Part shown: piece by piece, positions 21,852 through 30,636 of the stretch
How the letters are laid out: every line of letters starts with the position of its first letter
Position numbering within the stretch: position 1 is the stretch's first letter
From: Streptomyces venezuelae
GTDB lineage: Bacteria > Actinomycetota > Actinomycetes > Streptomycetales > Streptomycetaceae
DNA length: 64,000 bases
Reading direction: 5' to 3'
Assembly (NCBI RefSeq): GCF_008642375.1
Contig: NZ_CP029194.1
Location: 6,255,001-6,319,000, forward strand
Program-made: the position numbers and the translations under genes
The notes under the pieces: model-generated
The model's input: the letters and a program-made list of their open reading frames with translations, nothing else
The model's database searches: none
Told to the model about the DNA's origin: nothing

Positions 21852-24221
21852 TCACCGCAGCGAGGCTACCCGCCTGCCGTCCCGCAGGGTGCCGTCCAGA
21901 TCCGCCCGCGCCCCCGCCTTCGCCTTCACCGCCAGGACCGGGCCGTCCGCGCGGCCCTTCACCCCGCCCGAGGTCTCCAGGGAGGCGAAGTCCGGACTGC
22001 CCGCCGCCAGGACGTACCAGCCGCCGCTCGGCGCCTGCCACAGCACGCCCGCGAGGACCCGGGGATCCCGCACGCCGCACGCGGGCGAGCCCTCGGACCG
22101 GGCGGCGAGCGCCGCCGGCACCTTCGGCGACGGTACGAGGAACTGGGCGAGGACCCGGCCGCCGGAGCCGCGCCAGGTCTCCGCGCGCGTGCACACCCAG
22201 GTGCCGTGTCCGGCGCGCTCGGGCAGCGGCTGGCGCGCGAACCGCCAGGCGTTCACGGACCGCACGCCGTGGGCGCGCACGGCCGGCAACTGGCAGGCCG
22301 TCCGCGCCCACGCCTCCAGCGACTCCTTCCCCGTCACGTCCACCGGCGCGTCGGGCGGGCCCCACAGGAGCCGGGCGGGCGCCAGCTCGCCCAGGTCGGA
22401 GAGGAGCCGCGTGCCCGAACCGTCCCGCACCTGGAGGCCGTTCCAGCGCGCGCACTCCTCCGCCTGCGCGGGGCTCGGCACGGGCTCGGTCACCCCCTGC
22501 GCGTCCCGGGCCAGCGGCCACGGCTCCTTCTCGGGCGCGAGCAGGTCCCGTACGGCCGTCTCCCGTACCCAGGGGGCCGTCAGAAAGCGGACGTTGCCCG
22601 AGGCGCGGGAGACGACGAGGGCGGTCGAACCGACGGCGTCGGCCGCGTCCGTCCGCGCGAAGTCCAGCGCGGCGCCGCCCGGGCCCGCCACCGGCTCCGC
22701 GTACCGCACGGCCCGCAGCCCGTCGTGGAACAGCACCACCCGGGCGCCGTCCACCGGCCCCGCGAACAGCAGCTGCGGCGGCCCCATCGGCGGCCCGACG
22801 GGTGTCCCGGGCGTCGCCGACGACCGTACGGTGAGCCCCGGCCGCGCCCACACGGCGAGCGCCCGCCGCAGCAGCGCCCGGTCCCCGGTGAGACCACCGC
22901 GCGCGGGCCAGACCGAGAAGTCCTGACGGACCGACCACGCCCAGGCGGTGGGCGGCACCCGCCTGACGGCACCCGGATCGAGCGCGGCCTCGGCGGCCGG
23001 GTTCCGGGCGTACGAGGGCGCGGCAGCACCGTTTCTGCCCCAGCCGTCCCCGGGCAGCCCGAGCAGCGTCCCGCACACGACGAGCGCGGCGACGGCGACG
23101 AGCGCGGCCCGCCCGTGCTGCCGCCGCCGCAGCAGATCGGTCGGCCGGGCCTGCAACGAACAGGGGTCGAACTCGGGCGACTCCAGCAGAGCGGCCCCAC
23201 TGATCCGCCCACCGCCCCGCCGGCCCTGCCCGGCTTCGCCGACCCCGTGCGGCCGCCCACCGTCCCTGGCTCCGCCGGGCCCTTCGCCGCTTCCGATGCC
23301 CCTCCCGAGGCCTCCGGACCGCCCGCTGTCCCGGCCCCCGCCGTTGGCATCGCCTTCGCCGTTCCAGGCGCCGGCGAGGCGCCCTGGGCCGCCCGCCGCG
23401 GCCGGGCGCCCGGGCCCGCCCGCCCCGCCCGGGGTCCCCGTCCTGCCGGGCCCGCCCTGCTCGCCGACCCGCGCGGCGCGCCCGTCCCCGCCGGCCTGCC
23501 GGGCTGCGTCGGTCTGCCCGGCTCCGTCGCCGGGGCGGCGGGTGCGCTCGCCTTCGGCCGGGTCGCCGTCGCCCTTGCCTTCGGCCGGGCCGCCCGCGCC
23601 CGGTGCGGGCGCCTCGTCCATGAGCCCGGCGCCCTCCGTGAGCGGGTCGTCCTCCGCCGCGTCGACCGCGTCCGCCTCCGCGAGCGCCGCCGCCGGGTCG
23701 ACGACGCCCGCCGCGGCCAGGACCCGCAGGACCTCCGGGTCGCCCTGGCGCTCCAGGCCGCGGAGCACGTACGCCGCACGGCCCGGGCCCGAGAGGGCGG
23801 ACAGGCGCTGGTCCAGGGCCAGTTCGTCCGCGCCGCCCACCCGGGGGAAGACCCGCAGTCCCCACACCTGCGGCAGCAGTGGCGGGAACTGTGCCCGCCG
23901 CGGCAGCGCGCGCCGCCGCAGCGGGAGTCCGGCGACCAGGGCCTGTCGCAGCACCTCGCCCCGTACGTACGCGTAGCCGGGATCCACCGCGTCCTCGGGG
24001 TGCCGCGGCCCCGGGACCCCGGGACCCGGCACCCGGCGGCGCGGCAGCGAACGCTGCACGAGCGCGTGCGCGGTCAGCACCCGGCGGTTGCGGCCGAGCG
24101 TCGGCGGCAGCACGAGATAGGCGATGCGCACGAGGCGCGGATAGCGCTCGACGAGCGCGGCCTCGGCCTGCTCGACGTCGACGGGGCCCACGGGCGAGGG
24201 GTCGAGATCCTGGGTGCTCAC
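21852..24221 (-). CDS. Large hypothetical protein with one membrane segment
   Basis: A 789-residue protein with no recognised catalytic domain. The N-terminal 60 residues (RYPRLVRIAYLVLPP) look like the helical start seen in some Streptomyces sigma-factor-related or SpoIIE-neighbour proteins, but this is weak. Residues about 210-330 form a Gly/Pro/Arg-rich low-complexity linker. A single hydrophobic segment lies near residue 370 (ALVAVAALVVCGTLLGLP), so the C-terminal 400 residues are probably extracytoplasmic. That part is rich in Trp and Arg and contains paired cysteines. Base composition stays high in GC throughout. Nothing in the neighbourhood fixes a role; it is co-directional with the phosphatase gene upstream. 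Confidence 0.7.
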   Translation of the reverse strand: MSTQDLDPSPVGPVDVEQAEAALVERYPRLVRIAYLVLPPTLGRNRRVLTAHALVQRSLPRRRVPGPGVPGPRHPEDAVDPGYAYVRGEVLRQALVAGLPLRRRALPRRAQFPPLLPQVWGLRVFPRVGGADELALDQRLSALSGPGRAAYVLRGLERQGDPEVLRVLAAAGVVDPAAALAEADAVDAAEDDPLTEGAGLMDEAPAPGAGGPAEGKGDGDPAEGERTRRPGDGAGQTDAARQAGGDGRAARVGEQGGPGRTGTPGGAGGPGRPAAAGGPGRLAGAWNGEGDANGGGRDSGRSGGLGRGIGSGEGPGGARDGGRPHGVGEAGQGRRGGGRISGAALLESPEFDPCSLQARPTDLLRRRQHGRAALVAVAALVVCGTLLGLPGDGWGRNGAAAPSYARNPAAEAALDPGAVRRVPPTAWAWSVRQDFSVWPARGGLTGDRALLRRALAVWARPGLTVRSSATPGTPVGPPMGPPQLLFAGPVDGARVVLFHDGLRAVRYAEPVAGPGGAALDFARTDAADAVGSTALVVSRASGNVRFLTAPWVRETAVRDLLAPEKEPWPLARDAQGVTEPVPSPAQAEECARWNGLQVRDGSGTRLLSDLGELAPARLLWGPPDAPVDVTGKESLEAWARTACQLPAVRAHGVRSVNAWRFARQPLPERAGHGTWVCTRAETWRGSGGRVLAQFLVPSPKVPAALAARSEGSPACGVRDPRVLAGVLWQAPSGGWYVLAAGSPDFASLETSGGVKGRADGPVLAVKAKAGARADLDGTLRDGRRVASLR

Positions 24222-24283
24222 GTTCAGCAGAACGAGCGATTCTTCCGATGGTCACCCCGGCCAAGGCCCCGCTCCCGTGGGCC

Positions 24284-25084
24284 TCAGGCCGAATGGACCG
24301 TCAACCGCTCGCGGATCAGAGCCGTCACCTCGTCCGGTACGCCGAGCCCCTCCCGTACGTACTTCTCCATCGAACCGTGCCGGACCGCCACCTCGTCGAG
24401 ACCCGCCTCCAGGTACTCCGGCAGCACGCCGATCAGGTCGAGCGCCAGCTCGGGGTCCCCGCCCTGGGCGGTGAACCCCTCGATCATCGGCGCGAACGCC
24501 TGCCGCACCGCCGGATTGACCGACAGGTACTCGCCCAGCACCGTCTCCTCGTCCGCCCCGAGCAGCGACAGGACGACCGTCGCCGCCCACCCCGTCCGGT
24601 CCTTGCCCGCCGAGCAGTGGAAGAGCAGGGGGCCGGCGCCCGGCGTGCCCAGCTCGGTCAGCAGGGCGCCGTACGCGAGGCGGGCGGCGTCGCCGGAGAC
24701 GAAGGTCCGGTAGGTGCGGGCGAAGGCCGCCCGCACCCGGCCCCCGCCGAGGTGCTCCTCGGCCAGCGCCGGGTCGGAGAGCAGCATCTTCAGCCGCGCG
24801 GCCGGCGGCAGCCCGCTGACGGCCAGCCGGTCGGCGAGCACGTCCGCGACGAGCAGCCGCGCGCCGGCCGGCAGGTGGTCCGGCCGCTCGCCGCGCTCGG
24901 TCTCCGTCCGCAGGTCGACGACCGTCCGGATGCCGAGCGCCGCCACCTCCGGCTCGGCCGGATCGAGCCGGTCGAGGTGCGCCGAGCGGAAGGCGAGACC
25001 CGACCGGACGGCGCGCCCGCCCCCGAGGGGCAGGCCCCCGAGATCGCGGAGATTGGCGACGGAGACGGCGGGGATGGCGGGCAT
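24284..25084 (-). CDS. Tyrosine/serine protein phosphatase, PTP-like (Y_phosphatase3 family)
   Basis: A 266-residue single-domain phosphatase. The P-loop HCSAGKDRTG, with catalytic Cys near residue 154 and the conserved Arg, defines the family. The N-terminal NLRDLGGLPLGGGRAVRSG is typical of the bacterial PTP-like group that includes LipA-type lipid and protein phosphatases. There is no signal peptide, so it acts in the cytoplasm on phosphotyrosine, phosphoserine or possibly phosphoinositide substrates; the target cannot be named. It lies between a hypothetical membrane protein and an epimerase-like gene on the same strand with 60-70 base gaps. Confidence 0.9.
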   Translation of the reverse strand: MPAIPAVSVANLRDLGGLPLGGGRAVRSGLAFRSAHLDRLDPAEPEVAALGIRTVVDLRTETERGERPDHLPAGARLLVADVLADRLAVSGLPPAARLKMLLSDPALAEEHLGGGRVRAAFARTYRTFVSGDAARLAYGALLTELGTPGAGPLLFHCSAGKDRTGWAATVVLSLLGADEETVLGEYLSVNPAVRQAFAPMIEGFTAQGGDPELALDLIGVLPEYLEAGLDEVAVRHGSMEKYVREGLGVPDEVTALIRERLTVHSA

Positions 25085-25154
25085 GGCGTCGACTCCTCCG
25101 GTTCGTCCACTTCTGCTGTCGACCGTAGTGGATCACCCGGAATGCGGCAGTTCG

Positions 25155-26168
25155 TCAGCGGCCCTCGCCGCCGGAGGTGTACTTCGCCAGGAACTCCTCC
25201 TCCCTCTCGGACGAGAGGCCCTTCGCCAGCCGGTCCGGACGCCGCGGTGCGACCCCGCCGAGCGATTCCAGCCACGCCCAGGTGTCCGCGACCGTCTCTT
25301 CGGCCGGCCGGCAGCGCAGCCCGGCCGCGACCGCCCGGGAGACGTCGGCCGTGTACATCGCGTCGAACATCTCGCCCGGCGGCAGCCACACGGGCAGCTC
25401 GGTCCAGGGCTCGATGCCGGCCTCGACGATCGCCTCCGGCTCCGCCCACCGCAGCTCGACGTCCGCCCCGGTCGCCCGGACGCAGGCGTCGAGCAGCTCA
25501 CCCATGGTCGTGTGCCCGGGCGGCGAGACGAGGTTGTACGGCCCCGAGAGCCCGGCCGCCACCGCGTCGAGCGTCCACTCGGCGAGGTCGCGGGCGTCGA
25601 CGTACTGGACGGGGAGCGTGCGCGGCCCCGGGGCCAGGACCGTCCCGCCCCGCGCGATCCGGCCCAGCCACCAGGGGAGCCGGCCGACGTTCTCGTACGG
25701 GCCGATGATCAGGCCCGCACGGACGTGCAGCGTCCGCTCCGCCCCGAAGGCGGCCGTCGCGGCGAGCTCGCCGCCCATCTTGGCCTCCGCGTAGGGCACG
25801 TCCCCGGCGTCGGGCGAGCCCTCCACCAGCGGGCCGTCCTCCGCCAGCCCGGCGGCCGGCGGCCAGGCGTAGACGGAGCGGCTCGACACGTACGCGAACC
25901 GCCCGACCCGGTCCGCGAGCAGCCGCGCCGCGTCCCGGACCGCCGAGGGCGCGGCCGACCAGGTGTCCACGACGGCGTCCCAGGAACCGGTCGCGAGGGC
26001 GGCGAGCCCCTCCGGGCCGGCGGTGCGGTCGCCGTGCAGGGAGTGGACGCCGGCCGGGGGTGCGTGGCGGCCCCGGTGGAAGACCGTCACCTCCCAGCCC
26101 CGGCCCAGAGCCGCCTCGACGATCGCGCGACCCACGAATTCCGTACCACCGAGAATCAGCAATTTCAT
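25155..26168 (-). CDS. NAD-dependent epimerase/dehydratase family protein (extended SDR)
   Basis: A 337-residue extended short-chain dehydrogenase. The Rossmann motif lies at the N-terminus (LILGGTEFVGRAIVEAAL), a GGTxFxG variant found in the isoflavone reductase-like and chloroplast RNA-binding CSP41-like groups. The segment FAYVSSRSVY is followed by YAEAKMGGE, so the YxxxK catalytic pair is present. The start ATG at 26168 begins directly at the Rossmann fold. The substrate is unknown; the subgroup includes sugar-nucleotide enzymes and proteins that have lost catalysis. It diverges from the Met-rich membrane protein gene over 156 bases. Confidence 0.86.
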   Translation of the reverse strand: MKLLILGGTEFVGRAIVEAALGRGWEVTVFHRGRHAPPAGVHSLHGDRTAGPEGLAALATGSWDAVVDTWSAAPSAVRDAARLLADRVGRFAYVSSRSVYAWPPAAGLAEDGPLVEGSPDAGDVPYAEAKMGGELAATAAFGAERTLHVRAGLIIGPYENVGRLPWWLGRIARGGTVLAPGPRTLPVQYVDARDLAEWTLDAVAAGLSGPYNLVSPPGHTTMGELLDACVRATGADVELRWAEPEAIVEAGIEPWTELPVWLPPGEMFDAMYTADVSRAVAAGLRCRPAEETVADTWAWLESLGGVAPRRPDRLAKGLSSEREEEFLAKYTSGGEGR

Positions 26169-26324
26169 GATCGAAGAGTGCCCCGGAGGCGACGGCCGAG
26201 GCCAGGGGATTCCGCTCCGGGAGGATTCCGCCGGGGGAGGAACGCGACGGTGCGGGCAAGGGTGTGACGGAGGGTGGGAGGGCGGTCTGTTCGGCCGGAT
26301 GGCGGGATGGCACCATTGCGGGCG

Positions 26325-27041
26325 ATGACGGATGCCCGGTCGCCGCTGCGCGCCCTGCGAGCCGCAGTTTTCGCGGTGGTGTGCGTGACTTTGGCCGCTG
26401 TGGGGCATTCGTCCATGTCTGCGCACCAGCTTCCCGCGCCCGCCCTGCTCGGCGCCCTCGCCGCGACGGCCGTCGCCGCCTGGGCCGCGGCCGGACGGCG
26501 GCGGGGCACCCCGACGATCGCGGGCGCCATGCTCGTCGTCCAGGGCGCGCTGCACCTGCTCTTCTCGATGACGGGCGCGCACCCGGCGGCCCAGGCCGTG
26601 GGCGACGCGAAGGCGGCGACGCACACGCACGCCATGACCGGCGGACACCCGTCCATGGGTTCCATGAACCCCATGGCTTCCATGAACCCCGTGGAGTCCA
26701 TGCCCATGAGCCCCGGGGGCCCCATGAGCCCCACGGTCATGGACTCCGGCGTCGGCATGCTCGCCGTCCACCTCCTCGCCGCCGTCCTCTGCGGCCTCTG
26801 GCTCGCCCACGGCGAAGCCGCGTTCTTCACGCTCGCCGAGGCCGCCCTGGCGTACGCGTTCACCCCGCTGCGCCTGCTGTTCGCGCGCGTCCGCGTCCCC
26901 GACGCCCCGCGCGGCCCGGTCCGCAGGCCGCGCGGGAACGCCCACCGTCCCCACACCGTCGTCCTCGCGCACACCGTCTCCCGGCGCGGCCCGCCCCGGC
27001 TGTCCCTACCCCGCGCCACGGCCCTCGGAGCACACGTCTGA
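26325..27041 (+). CDS. Membrane protein with Met-rich extracytoplasmic loop
   Basis: A 238-residue polytopic protein of unknown function. Three to four hydrophobic segments are seen: at about 12-30, 37-50, 59-75 and 145-170. Between the third and fourth is a His/Met/Pro/Ser-rich loop (HTHAMTGGHPSMGSMNPMAS and onward to residue 142) of the kind that binds copper ions. The C-terminal 60 residues are Arg-rich. It is followed after 50 bases by a PepSY-type membrane protein on the same strand, so the two are probably one operon concerned with metal (copper or iron) handling or reduction at the membrane. The start at 26325 was chosen because it begins just before the first membrane segment. Confidence 0.7.
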   Translation: MTDARSPLRALRAAVFAVVCVTLAAVGHSSMSAHQLPAPALLGALAATAVAAWAAAGRRRGTPTIAGAMLVVQGALHLLFSMTGAHPAAQAVGDAKAATHTHAMTGGHPSMGSMNPMASMNPVESMPMSPGGPMSPTVMDSGVGMLAVHLLAAVLCGLWLAHGEAAFFTLAEAALAYAFTPLRLLFARVRVPDAPRGPVRRPRGNAHRPHTVVLAHTVSRRGPPRLSLPRATALGAHV

Positions 27042-27091
27042 CACCGGGGGTCTCCTCCCGTTGTCCACGTCGAATCCAAGGACGGACAGTC

Positions 27092-28621
27092 ATGACCATC
27101 GACGATCCCGCGCGCCCGGAAACCACCGAGGCACCACCGTCGGAAGCCCCCGAAGCCCCCGAAGCCCCCGAAGCCCCCGAAGCCGCTGAAGGCGCTGAAG
27201 GCGCTGAAGGCGCTGAAGGCGCCGAAGCCACCCGGGCCACCGGCTCCGCGGCGAACACCCCCCGCAGGACCGGCACCTGGAGCGCCCTGCGCCCCCTCGT
27301 CCTGCGTCTCCACTTCTTCGCGGGCGTCCTCGTCGCCCCGTTCCTCCTCGTGGCCGCCGCCAGCGGCCTGCTCTACGCGCTCTCCTTCCCGGCCGAGAAG
27401 GTGATCTACGCGCACGAGCTGGAGGTCCCCGTCGGCGACACCGCCCTGCCGCTCTCGCAGCAGGTGAACATCGCCCGCAAGGTCAACCCGAACGGCACCG
27501 TCACCGCCGTCTGGCCCGGCGCCGAACCGGACGCCAGCACCCGGGTCCTGATGGCCGACCCCGACGTCCCCGAGGGCACGTCGCTCGCCGTCTTCGTCGA
27601 CCCGTACACCGGGGAGGTACGGGGACAGCTGCCCAGCTTCGGCAGCTCCGGCGCCCTGCCGCTGCGGACCTGGATCGACGGGCTCCACGCCGACCTGCAC
27701 CTCGGTGAACTCGGCCGCAACTACAGCGAGCTGGCCGCCAGCTGGCTGTGGGTGATAGCCCTCGGCGGTCTGCTGCTCTGGCTCGGCCGCCGCAGGAAGA
27801 ACCGCCGCGCGCTCTTCGTCCCCGAGGGCGGCCCGAAGTCCCGCCGCCGCACGCTCTCCTGGCACGGCTCGGTCGGCCTGTGGGCCGTGACCGGCCTCGT
27901 CCTGCTCTCCGCGACGGGCCTGACCTGGTCGCGGTACGCGGGCGAGAACATCGGCGCCGTCCAGGACGGCCTCGGCGGCGCGACGCCCACGCTGACCGCG
28001 ACCCTCGGCGGCGCGGCCGCCGGCGGCTCCGAGCACGAGGGCCACGGCGCCGGCCATCAGACCGGCACCACCCCGCAGGGCCCGGACATCGGCGTCGACA
28101 AGGCGGTCGAGGCGGCCCGCGCGGCCGGCATCGACAGCCCGCGCATCTCGGTCGTCCTGCCCGCCGACGGCAAGGGGTACGTGGTCAAGGAGACCGACAC
28201 GCAGTTCCCGCTCCAGCTGGACTCGGCGGCCGTGAACCCGGCGGACGGCGCGGTCCTCGACCGCCTCGCCTTCGCCGACTACCCGCTCCTCGCCAAGCTG
28301 ACCCGCATCGGCATCGACGCGCACACCGGCGTGTTCCTCGGCCTGTTCAACCAGCTGGCGCTCGCGGCCCTCGCGCTCTCCCTGATCCTGCTGATCCTCT
28401 GGGGCTACCGCATGTGGTGGCAGCGCCGCCCGGGCCGCCCGGTGGCGCGCGGGGCCTGGCGCAAGGTCCCGGTGACGATGCTGCTGCCGCTCGCGGCGGT
28501 CACGGCGCTGGTCGGCTGGTTCGTCCCGCTGCTCGGCCTCAGCCTGCTGCTGTTCCTGGCGGTGGACCTCACCCTCGCCCTGGTGGCGAAGCTGCGGGCG
28601 AGGTCCACCCGGACCACCTGA
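27092..28621 (+). CDS. PepSY-associated transmembrane protein
   Basis: A 509-residue membrane protein of the PepSY_TM family. After an acidic repeat tail (residues about 16-45) come the first helix (HFFAGVLVAPFLLVAAASGLL), a PepSY-like extracytoplasmic domain, two further helices (SWLWVIALGGLLLWLGRRRK and GSVGLWAVTGLVLLSATGLT), a His-containing loop (SEHEGHGAGHQTG) and a C-terminal helical pair. Family members are often linked to iron-siderophore reduction or cytochrome-like electron transfer. The preceding gene encodes a Met-rich membrane protein, supporting a shared metal-related role. It converges on the winged-helix gene, with only six bases between their stop codons. Confidence 0.85.
   Translation: MTIDDPARPETTEAPPSEAPEAPEAPEAPEAAEGAEGAEGAEGAEATRATGSAANTPRRTGTWSALRPLVLRLHFFAGVLVAPFLLVAAASGLLYALSFPAEKVIYAHELEVPVGDTALPLSQQVNIARKVNPNGTVTAVWPGAEPDASTRVLMADPDVPEGTSLAVFVDPYTGEVRGQLPSFGSSGALPLRTWIDGLHADLHLGELGRNYSELAASWLWVIALGGLLLWLGRRRKNRRALFVPEGGPKSRRRTLSWHGSVGLWAVTGLVLLSATGLTWSRYAGENIGAVQDGLGGATPTLTATLGGAAAGGSEHEGHGAGHQTGTTPQGPDIGVDKAVEAARAAGIDSPRISVVLPADGKGYVVKETDTQFPLQLDSAAVNPADGAVLDRLAFADYPLLAKLTRIGIDAHTGVFLGLFNQLALAALALSLILLILWGYRMWWQRRPGRPVARGAWRKVPVTMLLPLAAVTALVGWFVPLLGLSLLLFLAVDLTLALVAKLRARSTRTT
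27143..27223 (+). repeat. Nine-unit nonamer tandem repeat in the PepSY gene
   Basis: Nine copies of a nine-base unit (GAAGCCCCC four times, then GAAGCCGCT, GAAGGCGCT three times and GAAGGCGCC) encode the Glu-Ala-Pro and Glu-Gly-Ala repeats of the N-terminal tail. The in-frame unit length allows copy-number change by slippage without a frameshift. Confidence 0.85.
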
Positions 28622-28627
28622 CCGAGG

Positions 28628-29203
28628 TCAGGGCGTGTACTTGTAGCCGACCCGCCGCACGGTCCGGATCGCGTGGCGGTGCTCGGCGCCCAGCTTCCGG
28701 CGCAGCCGGGCCACGTGCACGTCGACCGTGCGACCGTCGCCGACGTGCCCGTACCCCCACACCGTCGTGACCAACTGGTCGCGGGTGTGCACCCGGTGAG
28801 GGTGCGCCACGAGATGGGCGAGGAGCTCGAACTCCAGATATGTCAGGTCGAGCTCCTCCCCGTCCACGACGGCGATCCGCCGGACCCCGTCGATGGCCAC
28901 CGGACCCTGCTCCTCCGGCGCGGCAGGCGGGGCGGGGACGGGGGCGGCCACGGGCACCTGCGGCTGCTGGTCGGCCGGTACGAGCACGAGGTACCCGACC
29001 ATCGGCGGCCGCCCCGGCAGCGTCGGCAGCGCGTGCTGCGGCGCGGGCAGCAGGGTGGCGCCGGGCGGCAGGAGGTCCGCCACCTGGGAGAGCGGCGAGA
29101 GCGGGGGGAGACCGGCGACCTCGTTGGGGTCGACGGCCCGGAGCCGGTGCCGGCCGGGACGGACGGCGGTGGCGGTGAGAGGAGCGGTCTGGATGTGGGC
29201 CAT
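28628..29203 (-). CDS. Winged-helix (OmpR/PhoB-type) regulator lacking a receiver domain
   Basis: A 191-residue DNA-binding protein. The C-terminal 95 residues form a Trans_reg_C winged helix (LDLTYLEFELLAHLVAHPHR; HTRDQLVTTVWGY; VDVHVARLRRKLG; the final IRTVRRVGYKYTP). The N-terminal half has no receiver domain and is Pro/Ala-rich with a short LPGRPPMVGYLVLVP strand-like segment. Such proteins are common orphans in Streptomyces; from memory this one resembles a conserved regulator found next to glnII. Without a phosphorylation domain its control must be by another route. It is preceded by a 40-codon reading frame with leader-peptide character (29309-29431). Confidence 0.83.
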   Translation of the reverse strand: MAHIQTAPLTATAVRPGRHRLRAVDPNEVAGLPPLSPLSQVADLLPPGATLLPAPQHALPTLPGRPPMVGYLVLVPADQQPQVPVAAPVPAPPAAPEEQGPVAIDGVRRIAVVDGEELDLTYLEFELLAHLVAHPHRVHTRDQLVTTVWGYGHVGDGRTVDVHVARLRRKLGAEHRHAIRTVRRVGYKYTP

Positions 29204-29308
29204 GGGAAGTCAGCTCTTTCGCGCGGAGAAACGAACGGACAGGCGTCGTGCGTCAGTCGTCGTGCGCGTCGGCCGAAGGCCGGGGATCGGACCGTACCGA
29301 TCCGGGCT

Positions 29309-29431
29309 TTAGAGGGCCGACGCGTTCCTCGCGCGGCAACAGACCCGGTCGAAGTCGTCGTGCTGCCTGGACGGCCAGAACGGCTCCAGGTCGTCACGAC
29401 CTGTCGCGGTCTCGTTCTCCCTCGTGGCCAT
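29309..29431 (-). CDS. Candidate 40-residue small protein or leader peptide
   Basis: An ATG-started reading frame of 40 codons lies between the glnII terminator and the winged-helix gene. Its C-terminal half, QHDDFDRVCCRARNASAL, resembles the short Cys-containing leader peptides of actinobacteria (RVxSAxCR type). The ribosome-binding site is weak: AGGG is only two bases from the start. No other gene fits this stretch. It could be a regulatory leader for the regulator downstream or a small protein. Support is composition and position only. Confidence 0.4.
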   Translation of the reverse strand: MATRENETATGRDDLEPFWPSRQHDDFDRVCCRARNASAL

Positions 29432-29507
29432 ATCCCTATTGAACCAGAAGGGAATGCCTCCGACGAGCCTTTCGTCGGCCAAACCCCGTGTCATCCGTCC
29501 CACATGA

Positions 29508-29550
29508 CGGAAGAGGCGCCCACCGTGCGAAACGGTGGGCGCCTCTTCCG
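29508..29550. terminator. Very strong terminator downstream of glnII
   Basis: A perfect 19-base stem (29508-29526 with 29532-29550) with a five-base loop GCGAA follows glnII by 46 bases. It separates the gene from the small reading frame and the winged-helix gene. Confidence 0.9.
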
Positions 29551-29595
29551 AAGTGCGCGCGCGTCGATCCGGGACGGGGATCGGACGGGCTGGGA

Positions 29596-30636
29596 TCAGA
29601 CCTGGCCGGCCTTCTCCAGGGCCTCGCAGCAGGTGTCCACCAGCAGGCGGGTCACCACGTACGGGTCCACGTTCGCGTTCGGGCGGCGGTCCTCGATGTA
29701 GCCCTTCTGGTCCTGCTCGACCTGCCACGGGATGCGGACCGAGGCGCCGCGGTCCGAGACGCCGTAGGAGTACTTGTCCCACGGGGCGGTCTCGTGCAGA
29801 CCCGTCAGGCGGTCGTCGATGCCGGCGCCGTAGTTCTTGACGTGGTCGAGCGGCTTCGAGCCCTCGCCGAGGGACTCGGCGGCGGTGATGATGGCGTCGT
29901 AGCGCTCGCGCATCGCCTTGGTGGAGAAGTTGGTGTGCGCGCCCGCGCCGTTCCAGTCGCCCTTCACCGGCTTCGGGTCCAGCGTCGCGGAGACCTTGAA
30001 GTCCTCGGCCGTGCGGTAGAGCAGCCAGCGGGCGACCCACAGCTGGTCCGAGACCTCCAGCGGCGCCAGCGGGCCGACCTGGAACTCCCACTGGCCCGGC
30101 ATGACCTCGGCGTTGATGCCGGAGATGCCCAGACCGGCGGTGAGGCAGTTCTCCAGGTGCGCCTCGACGATGTCACGGCCGAAGATCTCGTCGGCGCCGA
30201 CACCGCAGTAGTAGCCGCCCTGCGGGGCCGGGAAGCCGCCGACCGGGAAGCCGAGCGGACGCTCGCCGTCGAAGAAGGTGTACTCCTGCTCGATGCCGAA
30301 GATCGGCTCCTGCGCGGCGTACTTGGCGGCGACCTCGGCGAGCGCGGCACGCGTGTTGGACTCGTGCGGCGTCATGTCCGTGTTGAGGACCTCGCACAGC
30401 ACCAGGATGTCGTCGCCGCCGCGGATCGGGTCCGGGCAGACGAAGACCGGCTTGAGGACGCGGTCGGAGGCGTGGCCCTTGGCCTGGTTCGTGCTGGAAC
30501 CGTCGAAGCCCCAGATCGGCAGCTCGTCGAGCGCGGTGCCACCGCTCACGATGATCTTCGTCTTGGAACGAAGCTTCGCGGTCGGCTCGGTGCCGTCGAT
30601 CCAGATGTACTCAGCCTTGAAGGTCACGGGCCTCAT
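29596..30636 (-). CDS. glnII: Glutamine synthetase type II (eukaryotic-like)
   Basis: A 346-residue GSII enzyme that makes glutamine from glutamate, ammonium and ATP. The length is typical of the type II class, about 130 residues shorter than GlnA. Family motifs are visible: WGFDGSSTNQAKGHASDR near the N-terminus, and WNGAGAHTNFSTKAMR, the ATP-binding segment. It lacks the adenylylation-site region of type I enzymes, so GlnE should not control it; control is expected at transcription. A four-half-site GlnR operator lies at 30732-30769, and the gene has its own terminator. Streptomyces carry GSI and GSII together, as here. Confidence 0.96.
   Translation of the reverse strand: MRPVTFKAEYIWIDGTEPTAKLRSKTKIIVSGGTALDELPIWGFDGSSTNQAKGHASDRVLKPVFVCPDPIRGGDDILVLCEVLNTDMTPHESNTRAALAEVAAKYAAQEPIFGIEQEYTFFDGERPLGFPVGGFPAPQGGYYCGVGADEIFGRDIVEAHLENCLTAGLGISGINAEVMPGQWEFQVGPLAPLEVSDQLWVARWLLYRTAEDFKVSATLDPKPVKGDWNGAGAHTNFSTKAMRERYDAIITAAESLGEGSKPLDHVKNYGAGIDDRLTGLHETAPWDKYSYGVSDRGASVRIPWQVEQDQKGYIEDRRPNANVDPYVVTRLLVDTCCEALEKAGQV

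Noticed and set aside
29449..29475. GGAAT-N18-GTC resembling a SigR-type promoter
   Set aside because: The last base of the -10 does not match, and no gene on that strand follows within reach.
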